The notes under the pieces: model-generated | What the model was told of the DNA's origin: nothing | Databases searched by the model: none | What the model saw: the letters and a program-made list of their open reading frames with translations, nothing else | Assembly (NCBI GenBank): GCA_965262565.1 | Contig: CBDHFQ010000005.1 | Coordinates: forward strand, 545,764 to 609,763 | DNA: 64,000 nucleotides | Origin: CBDHFQ01 sp965262565 | Lineage (GTDB): Bacteria; Bacteroidota; Bacteroidia; J057 | Direction of reading: 5' to 3' | Part shown: piece by piece, positions 9,643-18,868 of the stretch | Position numbering within the stretch: position 1 is the first letter of the stretch | Layout: the number at the start of each line of letters is the position of its first letter | Made by a program: the position numbers and the translations under genes

Positions 9643-10974
9643 CTAAATTGATTGTCTATTCCATCCCTCTGAGGAGAGAGAAGTATTTCTGCGTTTAACT
9701 ATAGATTCCAGGTGCTCAGCAGCTAATTGTGATGCATCATATCGTAGAAAGTCTTGTTGAATTCGCTTTGCATTCGCTATATAGGATGGATCAGCCCATA
9801 TTTGCTGAACCGAAGATCGAATTTCGGCAGGAGTAGGCACTAACTTCCGCAAATTAATTCCCGCCCCAGACCATTCCACTCTGGCCGCTACTTCCATTTT
9901 ATCATCTGTGGCACCAGACATAATGAGCGGAATTCCATGTGCCAGTGCCAGTTGGGTTCCTCCATATCCTCCATTCGTAATCATGAGATCCACGTGAGGC
10001 AGTAATTGGTCGAAAGGGATAAATGGAGCCGCTCTGACATGAGGATAAGCAGATACATCCAATTGTCCTTCCTTTACTGGTACTGCAACAATCAGCACAT
10101 CCTCATTCGCTAAGCCTTTCAGCACAGGTTCAACTAATTGGTCCAAATTATTCGCTACGGTTCCCTGATTCACCAATATTACTTTTCGATCCCCCAGCAG
10201 ATCTTCCCACCAGGGAGGTAGTGTAACATGGGAAGAAGGTTCTAATAATACTGGTCCAATAAATTTAATATGATCCGGCAAAGCTGTCCTGGGATATTCA
10301 AAGCTGGGGGTGGTCAATTGTAACACTAATTCGGGAACCTGATACGCCCACTCAATGATAGAATAGTTGATCGGTGGAAGATTTAATTTTGTACGAATAT
10401 TATTTACATATCTGCCCATTTCCCTAAACAAGAAATATTTGAAAAAAATATATAGAAATTGGTTACGCTTTCTATACATAAATCCTTTGTGGGGGAGCAA
10501 GCCCAAGCCAAAAGGAGCTGTGTCTATGCTGGGATAACTAAGGGGCAATAGGGAAATCATCGCACTAGGGGGCCCTCCTAATTCTGTCTTGATAAAAGGT
10601 GCGAAGGTAATATTGTCTGCAATCACCATATCCGCAGGAAATTGAGCCAGCACTTTATCTAATCTATCCAGCAATAGGGGAATGGTATCCAGAAATATGT
10701 GTTTTAAGTAGTATTTAACTTGTTTGATGCCTGTCAGTCGGTTTAACTCAGGCCAAAAATCATATAAAGCGATGTCCCCAGGATCTATTTCGTCTGGCCA
10801 GGGAAAAAAGGTCCCTCCTATCCGTTCTACCTTCTCTCTATAGCGTTTGCCTGTAATCCATCCTACCTTATTTCCCCTGGACAATAATTTTTTTACGATA
10901 GGCCTACACGGATTAAAGTGCCCGTCGGCAGGAGCTGTGTAAAATAAAAAGTTTGGCATTGATGTAATGATCAT
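9643..10974 (-). CDS. MGT-type glycosyltransferase (GT1 family)
   Basis: This is a UDP-glucuronosyl/UDP-glucosyltransferase-like enzyme that would transfer a sugar from a nucleotide donor to a small-molecule acceptor in the cytoplasm. The 443-residue length fits the GT-B fold. The N-terminal half opens FLFYTAPADGHFNPCRPIVK, typical of macrolide glycosyltransferase relatives. The C-terminal donor-binding half has ITNGGYGGTQLALAHGIPLI and AARVEWSGAGINL; the usual THGG or SHGG is TNGG here, so a His of the canonical motif is Asn. The ATG at 10974 lies 3 bp after the stop of the upstream RspA-like gene, so they form an operon; ATG 10959 (MPNFLF) is an alternative start. The acceptor is unknown. 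Confidence 0.85.
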   Translation of the reverse strand: MIITSMPNFLFYTAPADGHFNPCRPIVKKLLSRGNKVGWITGKRYREKVERIGGTFFPWPDEIDPGDIALYDFWPELNRLTGIKQVKYYLKHIFLDTIPLLLDRLDKVLAQFPADMVIADNITFAPFIKTELGGPPSAMISLLPLSYPSIDTAPFGLGLLPHKGFMYRKRNQFLYIFFKYFLFREMGRYVNNIRTKLNLPPINYSIIEWAYQVPELVLQLTTPSFEYPRTALPDHIKFIGPVLLEPSSHVTLPPWWEDLLGDRKVILVNQGTVANNLDQLVEPVLKGLANEDVLIVAVPVKEGQLDVSAYPHVRAAPFIPFDQLLPHVDLMITNGGYGGTQLALAHGIPLIMSGATDDKMEVAARVEWSGAGINLRKLVPTPAEIRSSVQQIWADPSYIANAKRIQQDFLRYDASQLAAEHLESIVKRRNTSLSSEGWNRQSI

Positions 10975-10977
10975 GTA

Positions 10978-12354
10978 CTATGGTCTGATGATCGTTCCAT
11001 CCCTTTTTCTCAGCTGCGTCCAATTATTCAACTGAACCTCTGGTAATGGATATTTAGCAGCTTCTTCTTCGTTGATATCCACTCCTAAACCAGGCGCTTC
11101 ATTGACAAACATATACCCATCTTTCACATATGGTGCACCAGGAAAGATTTCCAGTAATTTATCTGAAAAATTCACTGATTCCTGAATGCCGAAATTCCAT
11201 ATGGCAAAATCGATATGGGCATTCGCTGCATGTCCTACCGGAGAGACATCTCCTGGACCGTGCCAGGCTGTCCGAATATTAAAGAACTCTCCCAATCGCG
11301 CTACCTTCATAGCTGGCGTAATTCCTCCGATCTGGGAAATATGGATACGGATAAAATCGAATAATTGATCTTTCATAGGATCTACCCATTCGTGAGGATT
11401 ATTGAATAATTCTCCCATCGCAATGGGGACAGTACTTTGTTTCCGAAGCAATTCAAAATAGCGATTATTCTCAGGAGAAAAGGGATCTTCAATAAAAAAT
11501 GGTCGGAAAGGTTCTAATTCTTTGATGAGATTGATTGCATCCAATGGTTGAAGGCGTTCGTGAATATCGTGTAGTAATTCTACTTGTTCACCACATTGTT
11601 CCCGGACTGTTCGAAACATGTCCACGACACTCTTAGCATACACCCAGGGATCCATAAAATGATCATCAGGCATGCCGAATTCAGCCTTTTTAAAGTCGGG
11701 CGTTAGATCAGTCTCCGTATCTCCATATCCTCCTAATAATTGACTTGCTCCATATCCACCCATTTGGATGCGCACATGCCGAAATCCTTTTTCCATAAAA
11801 GATTGAACGCTGTCAGCGACTTCTTCCGGACTGTTTCCGCTTGCATGTGCATAACAATCTACCCCAAACCTGCATTTACCTCCCAGTAATTGATATACAG
11901 GCATGTTTGCACGCTTTCCTTTGATATCCCATAGGGCTTGATCCAGTCCACTGAGGGCATTATTGAGCACTGGACCATTTCGCCAATAGGAACTCTGATA
12001 GGCAGCCTGCCACATATCTTCAATATTATCTACACTACGTCCTTTACAAAAGTCGTTGAGATAGTTATCTATGGCTGCAACTACCGCATGTGCTCGTTGG
12101 CGAAAGGTAGCACAACCTAATCCATACAATCCGGGTTCATCTGTTTCTACCTTCACGACGATCAATTCGATGCCATGCGGACAAGTGGCGATTGCCTTTA
12201 CCTTAGTAATTTTCAATGGGGGCAAACTGCGAGTGGCATCCATATAGGTTTGCGCAGTAGCTTGAGTGGGCATTCCCATGAATCCCAGACCTGCGGATAC
12301 AGATCCTAGGCCTAGGTGCTTTAAGAGCGTCCTTCTGTTGATGTGCTTATTCAT
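10978..12354 (-). CDS. Tat-exported RspA/mannonate-dehydratase-like enolase-superfamily protein
   Basis: This is a member of the enolase superfamily, closest by eye to starvation-sensing protein RspA and D-mannonate dehydratase, which removes water from a sugar acid after metal-assisted proton abstraction. The 458-residue protein starts with a twin-arginine signal, NRRTLLKHLGLG, and a cleavage-like TQATAQ near 35, so it is predicted to be folded in the cytoplasm and exported. Catalytic-domain signatures are LLHDIHERL (metal Asp and catalytic His), FFIEDPF, MGELF and AWHGPGDVSP. Export is odd, because RspA and ManD proteins are normally cytoplasmic. It is the first gene of a two-gene operon with a glycosyltransferase 3 bp downstream. 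The substrate is not established. Confidence 0.85.
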   Translation of the reverse strand: MNKHINRRTLLKHLGLGSVSAGLGFMGMPTQATAQTYMDATRSLPPLKITKVKAIATCPHGIELIVVKVETDEPGLYGLGCATFRQRAHAVVAAIDNYLNDFCKGRSVDNIEDMWQAAYQSSYWRNGPVLNNALSGLDQALWDIKGKRANMPVYQLLGGKCRFGVDCYAHASGNSPEEVADSVQSFMEKGFRHVRIQMGGYGASQLLGGYGDTETDLTPDFKKAEFGMPDDHFMDPWVYAKSVVDMFRTVREQCGEQVELLHDIHERLQPLDAINLIKELEPFRPFFIEDPFSPENNRYFELLRKQSTVPIAMGELFNNPHEWVDPMKDQLFDFIRIHISQIGGITPAMKVARLGEFFNIRTAWHGPGDVSPVGHAANAHIDFAIWNFGIQESVNFSDKLLEIFPGAPYVKDGYMFVNEAPGLGVDINEEEAAKYPLPEVQLNNWTQLRKRDGTIIRP

Positions 12355-12467
12355 TGAGCGAGTGTTTTTTAACGTATTGATAATTAATTTATTAAAAAAG
12401 TATCGCTATATCATGATAAGCTTTATTTTTTAACCCCACCATTCTTAAAACCTTCTTCCTTAAGTGC

Positions 12468-13640
12468 TTAATCCATGTGGCTCGCTTTAGCTACTGCTTC
12501 CGCCACTTTATCTGCTACCTCCACATCAAGAGCAGGTGGAATGACCATTTCAGCTGTAGGATGCGCCACACAGTCTGCGATAGCAAAAGCCGCCGCCAAT
12601 TTCATAGCAGGAGTAATTCTGGGGGCTCTACTTTGTAAGGCTCCTTTAAATATTCCTGGAAAAGCTAACACATTATTTACCTGATTATTAAAATCCGATC
12701 TCCCCGTAGCTACGACAGCAGCCCCTCCAGCTTTCGCTTCTTCCGGCATAATCTCTGGCGTAGGATTAGCCAGGCCAAAAATGATAGCGTCTTTTGCCAT
12801 GGTACTAATATCATTTCTATCTAGTAGATTCGCTTTACTTACACCAATAAATACATCTGCCCCGACCAAGGCATCTTTAAACGTCCCGGATAAGTTGTTC
12901 GGATTAGTATAGTGAAGGGCATCTTTTTTAGAATCATTGAGGTCGGTTCGTTCTCCGCTAATAATGCCTTTGCTATCGCATATAGTAATACTTTTTACTG
13001 ATTCATCTTGACCGGGCACCAGGCTGAGTCGGCTTAACAATCGAGCAATAGCTATTCCTGCTGCTCCTGCTCCATTAATCACCACATGTAGCTCCGTCAT
13101 CTTTTTTCCCACCACCTTCGAGGCATTGATTAATCCTGCCAACGTAACAATCGCCGTCCCATGTTGGTCATCATGCATCACGGGAATTCCGATATCCTGA
13201 AGGGCATTCTCAATCTGAAAACTCCTTGGCGCTGATATATCTTCCAAATTCACTCCTCCTAACACTGGCGCCAATAATTTGACTGTTCGGATGATTTCTT
13301 CTGGATCCTGCGTATCGAGACAAATGGGAATAGCATCGATGCCAGCAAATTTTTTAAATAACATCGCTTTCCCTTCCATAACCGGAATAGCGGCAGCAGG
13401 TCCTATATTTCCCAATCCTAATACCGCCGAGCCATCTGAGATAACCGCCACTGTATTCCCTTTCATTGTTAAATCATATACTCGCTCTGGATTTCTATAA
13501 ATTTCCATGCAAGGTTCAGCTACTCCCGGCGAATACACAAGGGATAGATCCTCTTTACTTTTTACGTCTAGTTTATTGGTAACAGAAATTTTTCCCTTGA
13601 GATCTTCGTGGAGTTTGACTGATTCTTCAAAGTAGTTCAT
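12468..13640 (-). CDS. NAD(P)-dependent malic enzyme, short form
   Basis: This enzyme converts malate to pyruvate, CO2 and NAD(P)H in the cytoplasm, linking the TCA cycle with pyruvate and gluconeogenesis. At 390 residues it is the short bacterial form without the phosphotransacetylase-like C-terminal domain of MaeB. The malic N-terminal domain shows YSPGVAEPC near 37, VISDGSAVLGLGNIG near 70 and HDDQHGTAIVTLAG near 160, covering active-site and metal-binding positions. The NAD-binding domain starts with VINGAGAAGIAIARLL. It is monocistronic by spacing: 113 bp to the next gene and about 220 bp upstream. Coenzyme preference cannot be called by eye. Confidence 0.93.
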   Translation of the reverse strand: MNYFEESVKLHEDLKGKISVTNKLDVKSKEDLSLVYSPGVAEPCMEIYRNPERVYDLTMKGNTVAVISDGSAVLGLGNIGPAAAIPVMEGKAMLFKKFAGIDAIPICLDTQDPEEIIRTVKLLAPVLGGVNLEDISAPRSFQIENALQDIGIPVMHDDQHGTAIVTLAGLINASKVVGKKMTELHVVINGAGAAGIAIARLLSRLSLVPGQDESVKSITICDSKGIISGERTDLNDSKKDALHYTNPNNLSGTFKDALVGADVFIGVSKANLLDRNDISTMAKDAIIFGLANPTPEIMPEEAKAGGAAVVATGRSDFNNQVNNVLAFPGIFKGALQSRAPRITPAMKLAAAFAIADCVAHPTAEMVIPPALDVEVADKVAEAVAKASHMD

Positions 13641-13859
13641 GTACAGTGGTAGTTTCGGGTAGTATTATACATCCATTAGCAATGATATTCACAGGTCAAC
13701 TTAGCACAAGGAAAAATTAAGCTGTGATTTATTGACCTACGACTCCAAATGTATGTATTTCTTTACTAATTCTTCTGTATAGATCATTGACCAATTATCC
13801 ACATCAGCATTTAGTCTATCACTCTTTAGATTTGTGCCAATGAATAAACAATCAGCTTT

Positions 13860-16235
13860 TCATTTCACCGTCACTCTCACTGCTTTCAAGCCTTCTACCC
13901 CTTGCATTCTTTCCAGTTCTAAATCTTCAATATTGTTATCGATATAGCCATTTTTCACTAAATGATCTAAATATTCCTGATACTCTACTCTATCTTTTTC
14001 CTGAAGCCATACGATAGCAATTTTTCCAGCTTGTGTAAGTCTTTCATTTGTTCCTTTGATGTAAGCTTTATCGATCCGCTTTTTCAAAATTTCATATCTT
14101 ACATTATAGGCTCCATCTACATCAAACTGTTTTTCATCCATTTTAAAGCGAATGCTTAAAGAATTATTGTAAACGAAAATCAATTGTGCAGTAGTTAAAT
14201 GTACAGGAAAGCTTTTAGCATGTTCTTCTACTAATCTAGTGATATCACACATGAGGATCAATTGCCACAGACGGAAGTCCTTTAGAAAAAACGAATGAAA
14301 TTCGCCTTCCTCCAGTATTGCTTGCCCCAGGTATATATTGTATTCTACTCCATCTGTCTGAAATTTTTCAAAATAATGAGGTAGAATTTGTTGCATTTTT
14401 TCTTCTTCCTGTATCAAATAATGACTAATCGTTTGATTGATAAGCCGCACACTTTCTTCATACCCTTTTCTAGAGCGGTAAACAATATCTAATTCAGGAT
14501 CGAGGTAGGAAAAATATTCATTTAGCAATTCCTTTGGTAGCTGAGGAAAACGATCTATCAGTTTACGAAGTACAGGATGAATCTGTTCAGTCAACAATTC
14601 TACGATAATCGACTCATCGCTAGAAACAAAAGCTCCTTTCTCCAATCTTTGGAGATGTTCTTTTACCTGCTCTGCAAAAATATCCAATAGATGGAAATGT
14701 ACTGTTTCTCTGCATGAGATTAACACTTTATATAATCGTTCCAGATTATCCTCCATATCAGTTTGAATCGAATAATTGCGCTGTTTGGAAGAGCTAACAA
14801 TATCTGCCTGTCCATATAATGGATAGACATCTTCAAATACAATATCATCAGGAGTACTTTGCCTTTCTTCAATTACTCTTTCCCAGAAATAGTTACTGGC
14901 CACTTTTCTAAATTTCCATTCCACGCTTGGATGGATAGAGGTGAATTCCTGCTGTATTGTCAATCGCACAGAATTATCCATCTCCTGGATAAATTTATTA
15001 CTACCTATTTCTAATAATGACATAAATTCTTCCAATTGCAACAATGTGAGTTGACTAAGGCGATAAGGCTCATGAGAAGCCAACTCAAAAATACTTGTGA
15101 TTTTCCCTTCATTATTGAAAAGGGGAGCCAGTAGTAAACTTCTTATTCCTGAAGCCATGATAGCCTTTTCTAATGGGGATAAATACTTTTTATTTCGAAG
15201 ATCTTCCACAATTACAGGTTTCCCATCTTGCATAACTTTCCCATAAGCGCTTTGAGGATCTTCCAGAGAAGGCTGGATTAATGAAGCTTCATATCTTCTT
15301 AGTAAACACCAGGTTAGACTTTCAATCCAAGGACCATAAATAGTTTGTAATACCCCAAATTGAAGATCAGGCATATCCAGATAGGATCTGGTTAGTATTT
15401 CCATATATCGAAGTTCTTCTTCGTGATTGCTTTTCCCTCCTTCATTAGCCGCCATCTCTTTAGCTGTAGAAAGAATTTCTGCTTTAGTAACATCGTTTAA
15501 AAAACCGACAACAAATCCTTCGAATATGAAATTCTCGGGAGGAATATACTTTAGCCACAACTGTTTATCATACAGATTATTATACAGTTTATGAATTTGC
15601 CTTTCACTAAGAGATTTTAAAGGCTTAACAGCTTTTACTTTTAAATATTCTAACTGAATGTCAAACTTATAATGCTTCTCCATTTTCGTCTCTCTATCCC
15701 TGAGCGTCATTCCTTCTCCAGCAAAGAAATCTACCTTCTGGTCATAAAATGTATTCAATACCACGGTCCCAGCCATTAGAACATTTTGGGCACTAGCATT
15801 CATAAATTTTTTCGAACTGATTTTAATTTCCCATCGATCCTCGTTTAATAGGTTTTGAAAAGTATCTGTTTGAAACCTGAATCGATGGTTTTCAAATGGC
15901 CCTTTAATAAACCCTATTTGATCTTTAAAGAAGAAGGAAGAGAATAATTGCAACATTAGGGAATTAACATCTTCCAATTGGATCATAGAATCCCAATTTT
16001 GAGGGTCCTGCTGGCAATCAGCCTCTATAGATTCCAAGCGAGAGATCAATCCATTAAAAGTACTATCCCTGAAGGCAATGCTTTTTCCCTTTAATTCTTC
16101 AATCAAGGATGAAAAGCTGAATTTTGAGGTATAATGTGGGGTAGAAAGCTTCATCATTTGACTGCGAAAGTCAGTTAAAGGCATATACCCAGTATCAAAA
16201 GACTTCTGTACGCTGTGTATCAGTGAATGTTCCAT
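13860..16235 (-). CDS. Large GAF-domain protein
   Basis: This is a cytoplasmic 791-residue protein from the ATG at 16235; the open frame extends 17 codons to a TTG at 16286, so a slightly longer form is possible. A GAF-like segment lies around 330-440, with SAYGKVMQDGKPVIVEDLRN and then GIRSLLLAPLFNNEGKITS, the order of strands expected of that ligand-binding fold. The remainder is largely helical, with no kinase, cyclase or HTH motif that I can see. Similar long GAF proteins occur in Bacteroidota with no assigned role. It is probably monocistronic: the strong terminator of the SusC operon lies just upstream and 219 bp of spacer follows. Function unassigned beyond likely small-molecule or signal sensing. 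Confidence 0.75.
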   Translation of the reverse strand: MEHSLIHSVQKSFDTGYMPLTDFRSQMMKLSTPHYTSKFSFSSLIEELKGKSIAFRDSTFNGLISRLESIEADCQQDPQNWDSMIQLEDVNSLMLQLFSSFFFKDQIGFIKGPFENHRFRFQTDTFQNLLNEDRWEIKISSKKFMNASAQNVLMAGTVVLNTFYDQKVDFFAGEGMTLRDRETKMEKHYKFDIQLEYLKVKAVKPLKSLSERQIHKLYNNLYDKQLWLKYIPPENFIFEGFVVGFLNDVTKAEILSTAKEMAANEGGKSNHEEELRYMEILTRSYLDMPDLQFGVLQTIYGPWIESLTWCLLRRYEASLIQPSLEDPQSAYGKVMQDGKPVIVEDLRNKKYLSPLEKAIMASGIRSLLLAPLFNNEGKITSIFELASHEPYRLSQLTLLQLEEFMSLLEIGSNKFIQEMDNSVRLTIQQEFTSIHPSVEWKFRKVASNYFWERVIEERQSTPDDIVFEDVYPLYGQADIVSSSKQRNYSIQTDMEDNLERLYKVLISCRETVHFHLLDIFAEQVKEHLQRLEKGAFVSSDESIIVELLTEQIHPVLRKLIDRFPQLPKELLNEYFSYLDPELDIVYRSRKGYEESVRLINQTISHYLIQEEEKMQQILPHYFEKFQTDGVEYNIYLGQAILEEGEFHSFFLKDFRLWQLILMCDITRLVEEHAKSFPVHLTTAQLIFVYNNSLSIRFKMDEKQFDVDGAYNVRYEILKKRIDKAYIKGTNERLTQAGKIAIVWLQEKDRVEYQEYLDHLVKNGYIDNNIEDLELERMQGVEGLKAVRVTVK

Positions 16236-16340
16236 TTCACTTTCTGTTGCTATGAGTGTAGAAGATATGTATGTGTTATCTGACAAGTTCTCATTTAGTT
16301 ATATTTAACGCAATGGTTTAGAATAAGATCTTTTATGCGT

Positions 16341-16393
16341 TGAAAAATAAATGCGCTGGGACAAGGCTATGATAGCCTTATCCCAGCGCATTT
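16341..16393 (-). terminator. Strong terminator closing the SusC/SusD operon
   Basis: A very long hairpin: outer arms AAATGCGCTGGGA and TCCCAGCGCATTT (13 bp, perfect), then a C-A mismatch, then AAGGCTA / TAGCCTT around a TGA loop. Read on the minus strand it ends TTTATTTTTC. It lies 20 bp beyond the last remnant of the operon and before the GAF gene. Confidence 0.85.
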
Positions 16394-16413
16394 AACCAAC
16401 TTATAACTAACTA

Positions 16414-16785
16414 TTAGTAAGCAAATACAAGGGGTCTAGCAATAATTTCCCCATTGATTTCTATGCTTAGAAAATACATGCTACCGGCATGTTGAGGCAT
16501 ATTTATTTTCCAGGAAAGTTGATGCGTTCCCGGAGTCAGATAGTGATCAGGTGAAGTAGTCATCACTTGCCCCATGATGTTTTTCAAGCTTAGCTTCACC
16601 TGCGAACTGTGCTCAACTTGCAATTCGACCGTCAGCTTATCCTGAAAAGGATTAGGATAAACAAGAATACTGTTTTCGGTCGCAGAGCTTAGCTCGTCGA
16701 TAGAAGTAGAAATATCTGAAAGCGTATTTCGCTGGAAGAAGTTCCAAATTTCCAAGCTGGCGTTGATGTCTAAATTGAAATTACC
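16414..16785 (-). pseudogene. 5'-truncated T9SS-secreted hydrolase remnant
   Basis: Only the C-terminal 120 or so residues of a secreted protein remain. The frame is open from an in-frame stop at 16786-16788 and reads DINASLEIWNFF, then a linker, then a T9SS type A sorting tail (VYPNPFQDKLTVEL, LKNIMGQVM, YFLSIEINGEII). The DINAS-EIWNFF type of ending is what I recall from secreted poly(hydroxybutyrate) depolymerase-like or feruloyl esterase-like alpha/beta hydrolases, so the catalytic domain has been lost. The frame has no ATG before the sorting domain; a TTG at 16755 is the only early start. It sits last in the SusC/SusD operon. It is most likely non-functional. Confidence 0.7.
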
Positions 16786-16822
16786 TCATGTTCCTCCTTA
16801 CAGCTACGGCTCATTGGTACAT

Positions 16823-17725
16823 CTACTCTTTCTTTTTTACCAACACCAACTGATCCATGCTTACTTCGAACACTTCAGAAGTTGCTTCATCCAACAATCT
16901 TATGTTGTTCCCATTTAGGCACACTGATTCCACCTGAGTAGCTTCATATGGCAGCCAATACACCTCCCCTTCAAAATAGGCTTCTTGCTCATTGGCCCTC
17001 ACAAACACCCAAATCGCATCATAGGTAATCACGACTAAGGTATTCCCATCTTCAGACACATCCGCTCCAGTTACTTTTCCTCCTATATCGAATTTATCCA
17101 GATAGGTCAACGCATTCACCTCTCCTATCTCTTCCTCATCCAGTCTGTAAAGCTTTGTAAAGGTATCGCTTCTATGTTTGGTCAATAGATAAATATGGTC
17201 GTCTGCATGAAATACCGCTTCTGAATCGTAATTAAAATCACTGCTATCGGGAAATGCTTGTTGGTCAGGATAGCGGAAGAACATCTTTTTTCTCACCGTC
17301 ACAAAATCAGCATAAGGGGAAGGTTCGGCCAATACGTAAAACAACAAATCTTTCCGATCATTATAATTGTTTCCGAAATCCGCTACAATCAAATCGCCCG
17401 AATTAGTAATCGCCATATCTTCCCAGTCGATATTTTGGGCATCTAACAACAAAACGCCATCTTGACGCTTAAATCGATTTGAGGTAAACAATGTACCATC
17501 AGCCGTAAAAGGAAAAATTCTTGGCTCATTTCCCGAGTCGTTGTGGAACCAATACAGATCTTCTTGAGTTCGACTTTTAACCAAGCCGCTAGATTCTAAG
17601 CCTGCATGATGATACAATGAAAAAATGGGTTCCAATACTAAGGGTTCTTGTTCGGGAAGATCAATTTGTTGGGCTTGAATAGTGAGTGCCCATAGACAGA
17701 GAGAGGGTAGAATAACAAGTTTCAT
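16823..17725 (-). CDS. Secreted propeller-like hypothetical protein
   Basis: The product is a 300-residue exported protein from the ATG at 17725, which begins a clear signal peptide, MKLVILPSLCLWALTIQAQ; the frame extends upstream to 17779 but that start would bury the signal. The mature part has repeated short beta-rich units with Asp-containing turns (LYWFHNDSGNEPRIF, NIDWEDMAITNSGDLIVADF, TLVVITYDAIWVF), suggesting a beta-propeller. No catalytic residues are evident. It lies about 100 bp downstream of the Asp-box gene in the SusC/SusD operon, so it may help bind or process the imported material, but that is inferred from position only. Confidence 0.65.
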   Translation of the reverse strand: MKLVILPSLCLWALTIQAQQIDLPEQEPLVLEPIFSLYHHAGLESSGLVKSRTQEDLYWFHNDSGNEPRIFPFTADGTLFTSNRFKRQDGVLLLDAQNIDWEDMAITNSGDLIVADFGNNYNDRKDLLFYVLAEPSPYADFVTVRKKMFFRYPDQQAFPDSSDFNYDSEAVFHADDHIYLLTKHRSDTFTKLYRLDEEEIGEVNALTYLDKFDIGGKVTGADVSEDGNTLVVITYDAIWVFVRANEQEAYFEGEVYWLPYEATQVESVCLNGNNIRLLDEATSEVFEVSMDQLVLVKKKE

Positions 17726-17824
17726 GTTAGGGTTTGTATGGTTGATAACAAGGGATAATAGATATTGCTCCTTATTCACAAAAGAAGCAGATGTTAAGAA
17801 TGCATTATCCTTTTGCGAATGTCT

Positions 17825-18853
17825 TTAAGGCTTTGGTTGTCTTTTCGCTAATTCCTTTTTATGATAGGCAGCTCTGACGATGTATCCTTTATTTGTTCCT
17901 CCGAGAACGATGACAGAATCTGCCTTATTCAAGCTGATAAAATGATCTAACCAATCTCCTTCAGCCTGGGTAGGAATTTTTCCCGTGTTGACCCAATGTT
18001 CTCCATTATCCCTAGAGAAGTATACGTTTTTCTCGTCTGTGTAAGTGGAATAGATCAGTGTTTGATTCCCTACATAAGCAAAATCATCTGCCCCACCATT
18101 TAGCGTCGCCAAATGTTTCCGCTCATTTGGTACATAAGCATTTCCCCAATATAGATTTCCAGCTTCAGAAGCCTGAATGAACATAGAATCTCCCATATAT
18201 TCGATCGCGTATAAAGGTGTACTATCCAGCGCAGTCCAAGTGGTCCAGGTCAAGCCATCATCTTCACTTTTAAATACGCTTCCTTCCCATCCATTGACAA
18301 TGATTCCATTTCCTACCCAAGCGAATCGATATACTGGTTTTTCAGATAGTGGACCAATTTTACTGAAGTTAAGCCCCTTATCTGTACTTCTGTAAATATG
18401 CGAACCAGTATTTGCCAATACAGTTCCTTCAGTTGTAACCCAAAGGCCATAAGAATAGGCCCATTCTCCAAGCTGATCATCCAACTGGGTAATCATGGTC
18501 CAATGTTCTCCTTCATCAGTGGAGCGCCAAAATTCTGCATTCGTGGTTAGCATATATACGAATCCTTCTCCTCCGTTCGCCAGGCAGGTAATGCTATTCT
18601 TCCCTATCGCCTCTTCTTTTTCTGTGATATTGCCAATTTCTCTCCAACTTCTCCCAAAATCCTCGCTTTTAACAATGATGCCTGGATGAGGTTCTCTTGT
18701 TCCAGCTAATATTTTTCCTTCTCCCAGATCGACAATCGCATCAAATCTACCGCCAGGAATTATTTCTGATACTTCCCATGGTATTTGAGCGTGAATCGAT
18801 AAAGCCAAAAACAAATGGCTTATACATGTTAAAGATCTTTTTATAAATAACAT
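17825..18853 (-). CDS. Secreted Asp-box (BNR-like) repeat propeller protein
   Basis: The 342-residue product has a signal peptide ending IHAQ near 23 and a mature part with several Asp-box motifs of the S-x-D-x-G-x-x-W type: SEDFGRSW, STDEGEHW, SEDDGLTW and SRDNGEHW, plus a degenerate STDKGLNF. These loops are typical of sialidase-like and BNR/WD-type propellers. The catalytic Arg triad and Tyr of true sialidases are not obvious, so binding rather than hydrolysis is as likely. It lies 15 bp after the phosphoesterase fusion gene, so it is cotranscribed with it. The target ligand is unknown. Confidence 0.8.
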   Translation of the reverse strand: MLFIKRSLTCISHLFLALSIHAQIPWEVSEIIPGGRFDAIVDLGEGKILAGTREPHPGIIVKSEDFGRSWREIGNITEKEEAIGKNSITCLANGGEGFVYMLTTNAEFWRSTDEGEHWTMITQLDDQLGEWAYSYGLWVTTEGTVLANTGSHIYRSTDKGLNFSKIGPLSEKPVYRFAWVGNGIIVNGWEGSVFKSEDDGLTWTTWTALDSTPLYAIEYMGDSMFIQASEAGNLYWGNAYVPNERKHLATLNGGADDFAYVGNQTLIYSTYTDEKNVYFSRDNGEHWVNTGKIPTQAEGDWLDHFISLNKADSVIVLGGTNKGYIVRAAYHKKELAKRQPKP

Positions 18854-18868
18854 AGTATTCTTGTTGAG

